64,000 nucleotides of DNA from DTWD01 sp963662965. GTDB lineage: Bacteria; Acidobacteriota; Vicinamibacteria; Vicinamibacterales; UBA8438. The DNA is taken from the NCBI GenBank assembly GCA_963662965.1, contig OY759970.1, forward strand, positions 5,146,001 through 5,210,000, read 5' to 3'. Positions 63,344 through 64,000 of this stretch are shown here, one piece after another (position 1 is the stretch's first letter; the number at the start of each line of letters is the position of its first letter). The notes beneath the pieces are model-generated. The model did no database searches and was not told where the DNA came from. It saw only the letters and a list, made by a program, of their open reading frames with translations. A program made the translations under genes and the position numbers.

Positions 63344-63751
63344 TCAGGCGCTCCTCTCTTCTTTCAGCTCGACGAGCACGCCGTGCGCGCTGCGCGGGTG
63401 GATGAACGCCACGAGCGCCCCCTCCGCACCGTCCCGGGGCGTCTCGTCGATGAGCTGCACGCCGCGCGCCCTGAGTCGAGCCAGCGTCTCGATGATGTCA
63501 TCCACGCGCAAGGTGATGTGGTGCAAGCCGGCTCCTCGCCGTGAGATAAACCGTGCGATCGGCGACTCGGGTGAGGTCGCCTCGAGCAACTCGAGCGTCG
63601 CCGGACCGACACTCAGGAAGTGGGCCCGTACCGCCTGCGAGGCGACCTCCTCGGTGACATCGACGTCGAGGCCGAGGGCATCGCGATAGAACGCGAGTGC
63701 CTCGGCGAGATCGTCGACCGCAATCCCGATGTGATCCAACGTGGCTTTCAT
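63344..63751 (-). CDS. mce: Methylmalonyl-CoA epimerase
   Basis: It interconverts (R)- and (S)-methylmalonyl-CoA in propionate metabolism. The 135-aa vicinal-oxygen-chelate protein has TLDHIGIAVDDLAEALAFYR (metal His), LLEATSPESPIARF, LHHITLRVDDI (second His) and a C-terminal LVELKEERSA with the metal Glu. It overlaps meaB by 4 bases (ATGA). Confidence 0.93.
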   Translation of the reverse strand: MKATLDHIGIAVDDLAEALAFYRDALGLDVDVTEEVASQAVRAHFLSVGPATLELLEATSPESPIARFISRRGAGLHHITLRVDDIIETLARLRARGVQLIDETPRDGAEGALVAFIHPRSAHGVLVELKEERSA

Positions 63752-64000
63752 GGTATCGACGGCTCCTTTAAGACATGTCGCGCGACGCGGTCGGCGGCGG
63801 TGTAGGGATCGACCTCGCGAGCAGCGACACCGTCGACCGCCTCATCCCACGCAGCGGTTCCCGCGAGCGCGTGCGAGAACCGTCGTCGCAAGATGGCCTC
63901 GAGGCGGGCGCGAGCGCGGTCGCGCGCTCGTTGGTCGCGATTCGATACGCCGTCCGCCACGCTGGCCATGGTGTCCGCCAACTCGTCCACGCCGTCACCG
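63748..64000 (-). CDS. meaB: MeaB-like methylmalonyl-CoA mutase-associated GTPase, C-terminal part
   Basis: The frame is open to the right edge, so only the last ~83 residues are present. GDGVDELADTMASV resembles the end of the MeaB/ArgK GTPase domain (TGEGVDEL). The dimerisation tail has RARARLEAILRRRFSHAL and VAAREVDPYTAADRVARHVL. MeaB protects adenosylcobalamin-dependent methylmalonyl-CoA mutase, which suits the adjacent epimerase. The assignment rests on the tail only. Confidence 0.75.
   Translation of the reverse strand, partial: GDGVDELADTMASVADGVSNRDQRARDRARARLEAILRRRFSHALAGTAAWDEAVDGVAAREVDPYTAADRVARHVLKEPSIP

Overview
The window looks like chromosomal core sequence from a GC-rich, diderm (LPS-bearing), menaquinone-using bacterium. 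The best fit is an Acidobacteriota of the Vicinamibacteria type. That is inferred from the combination of futalosine-route menaquinone genes, a FabZ-LpxA fusion, LpxI, BamA/OmpH/LptE/Lol genes, a bacillithiol gene (bshC), Ser/Thr kinases and VanZ/DUF6677-like small membrane proteins. No 16S or tRNA gene is present to confirm it. I see no prophage, CRISPR array or plasmid feature; the only mobile element is a decayed IS110/IS1111-type insertion sequence.

Layout. At the left edge a pseudokinase runs leftward out of the window. From 1427 to 19802 every gene is on the plus strand: bshC, a periplasmic parvulin, an XdhC-family protein, the heat-shock set hrcA-grpE-dnaJ with prmA, a damaged rsmE, a Ser/Thr kinase with a zinc ribbon, the IS remnant, ilvE, pilT (frameshifted), recX, alaS, a lytic transglycosylase with a nonsense codon, an S4-domain protein, a DUF411 protein with an in-frame TGA, and rpsT. 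A 670-bp repeat-rich convergent gap (19803-20471) follows. From 20472 to 64000 every gene is on the minus strand.

The minus-strand block, read in transcription order from the right, carries: propionate/methylmalonyl genes (meaB, mce), mtnP and a PfkB kinase; small membrane proteins, an enoyl-CoA hydratase, ribH, nusB and lysS; lolC/E and lolD; clpC; an outer-membrane/lipid A run (bamA, ompH, fabZ-lpxA, lpxI, a Gfo/Idh oxidoreductase); a menaquinone run (a cysteine-free MqnE-like protein, mqnA, mqnC, an aminofutalosine-deaminase-like amidohydrolase, ubiA, ubiX, menG); a TonB-like protein; miaA, hfq, dgt; a fatty-acid/phospholipid run (yceD, rpmF, plsX, fabD, fabG, acpP, fabF); etfB, etfA and ETF-quinone oxidoreductase; a DUF374 acyltransferase and a histone-deacetylase-family protein; and leuS, lptE, holA. 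Many neighbours overlap by 1-4 bases (ATGA or TGATG), so these are probably long co-transcribed units that link envelope building, quinone synthesis and lipid metabolism.

Three dispersed repeat families fill the intergenic gaps: a ~54-bp palindrome with CTGGGGGAA/TTCCCCCAG ends (six copies), a GC-rich repeat with CCCCACTCCGT/ACGGAGTGGGG arms (five copies), and a GTGAAAGTC hairpin (two copies) that abuts the stop codon of the upstream gene. The most interesting items are the DUF411 gene whose TGA sits exactly at the first Cys of its CGCC motif with a candidate hairpin just behind it, the cysteine-free MqnE homologue inside a menaquinone cluster, and the concentration of disrupted genes between 8.9 and 19.2 kb, which may be genuine decay or consensus error.
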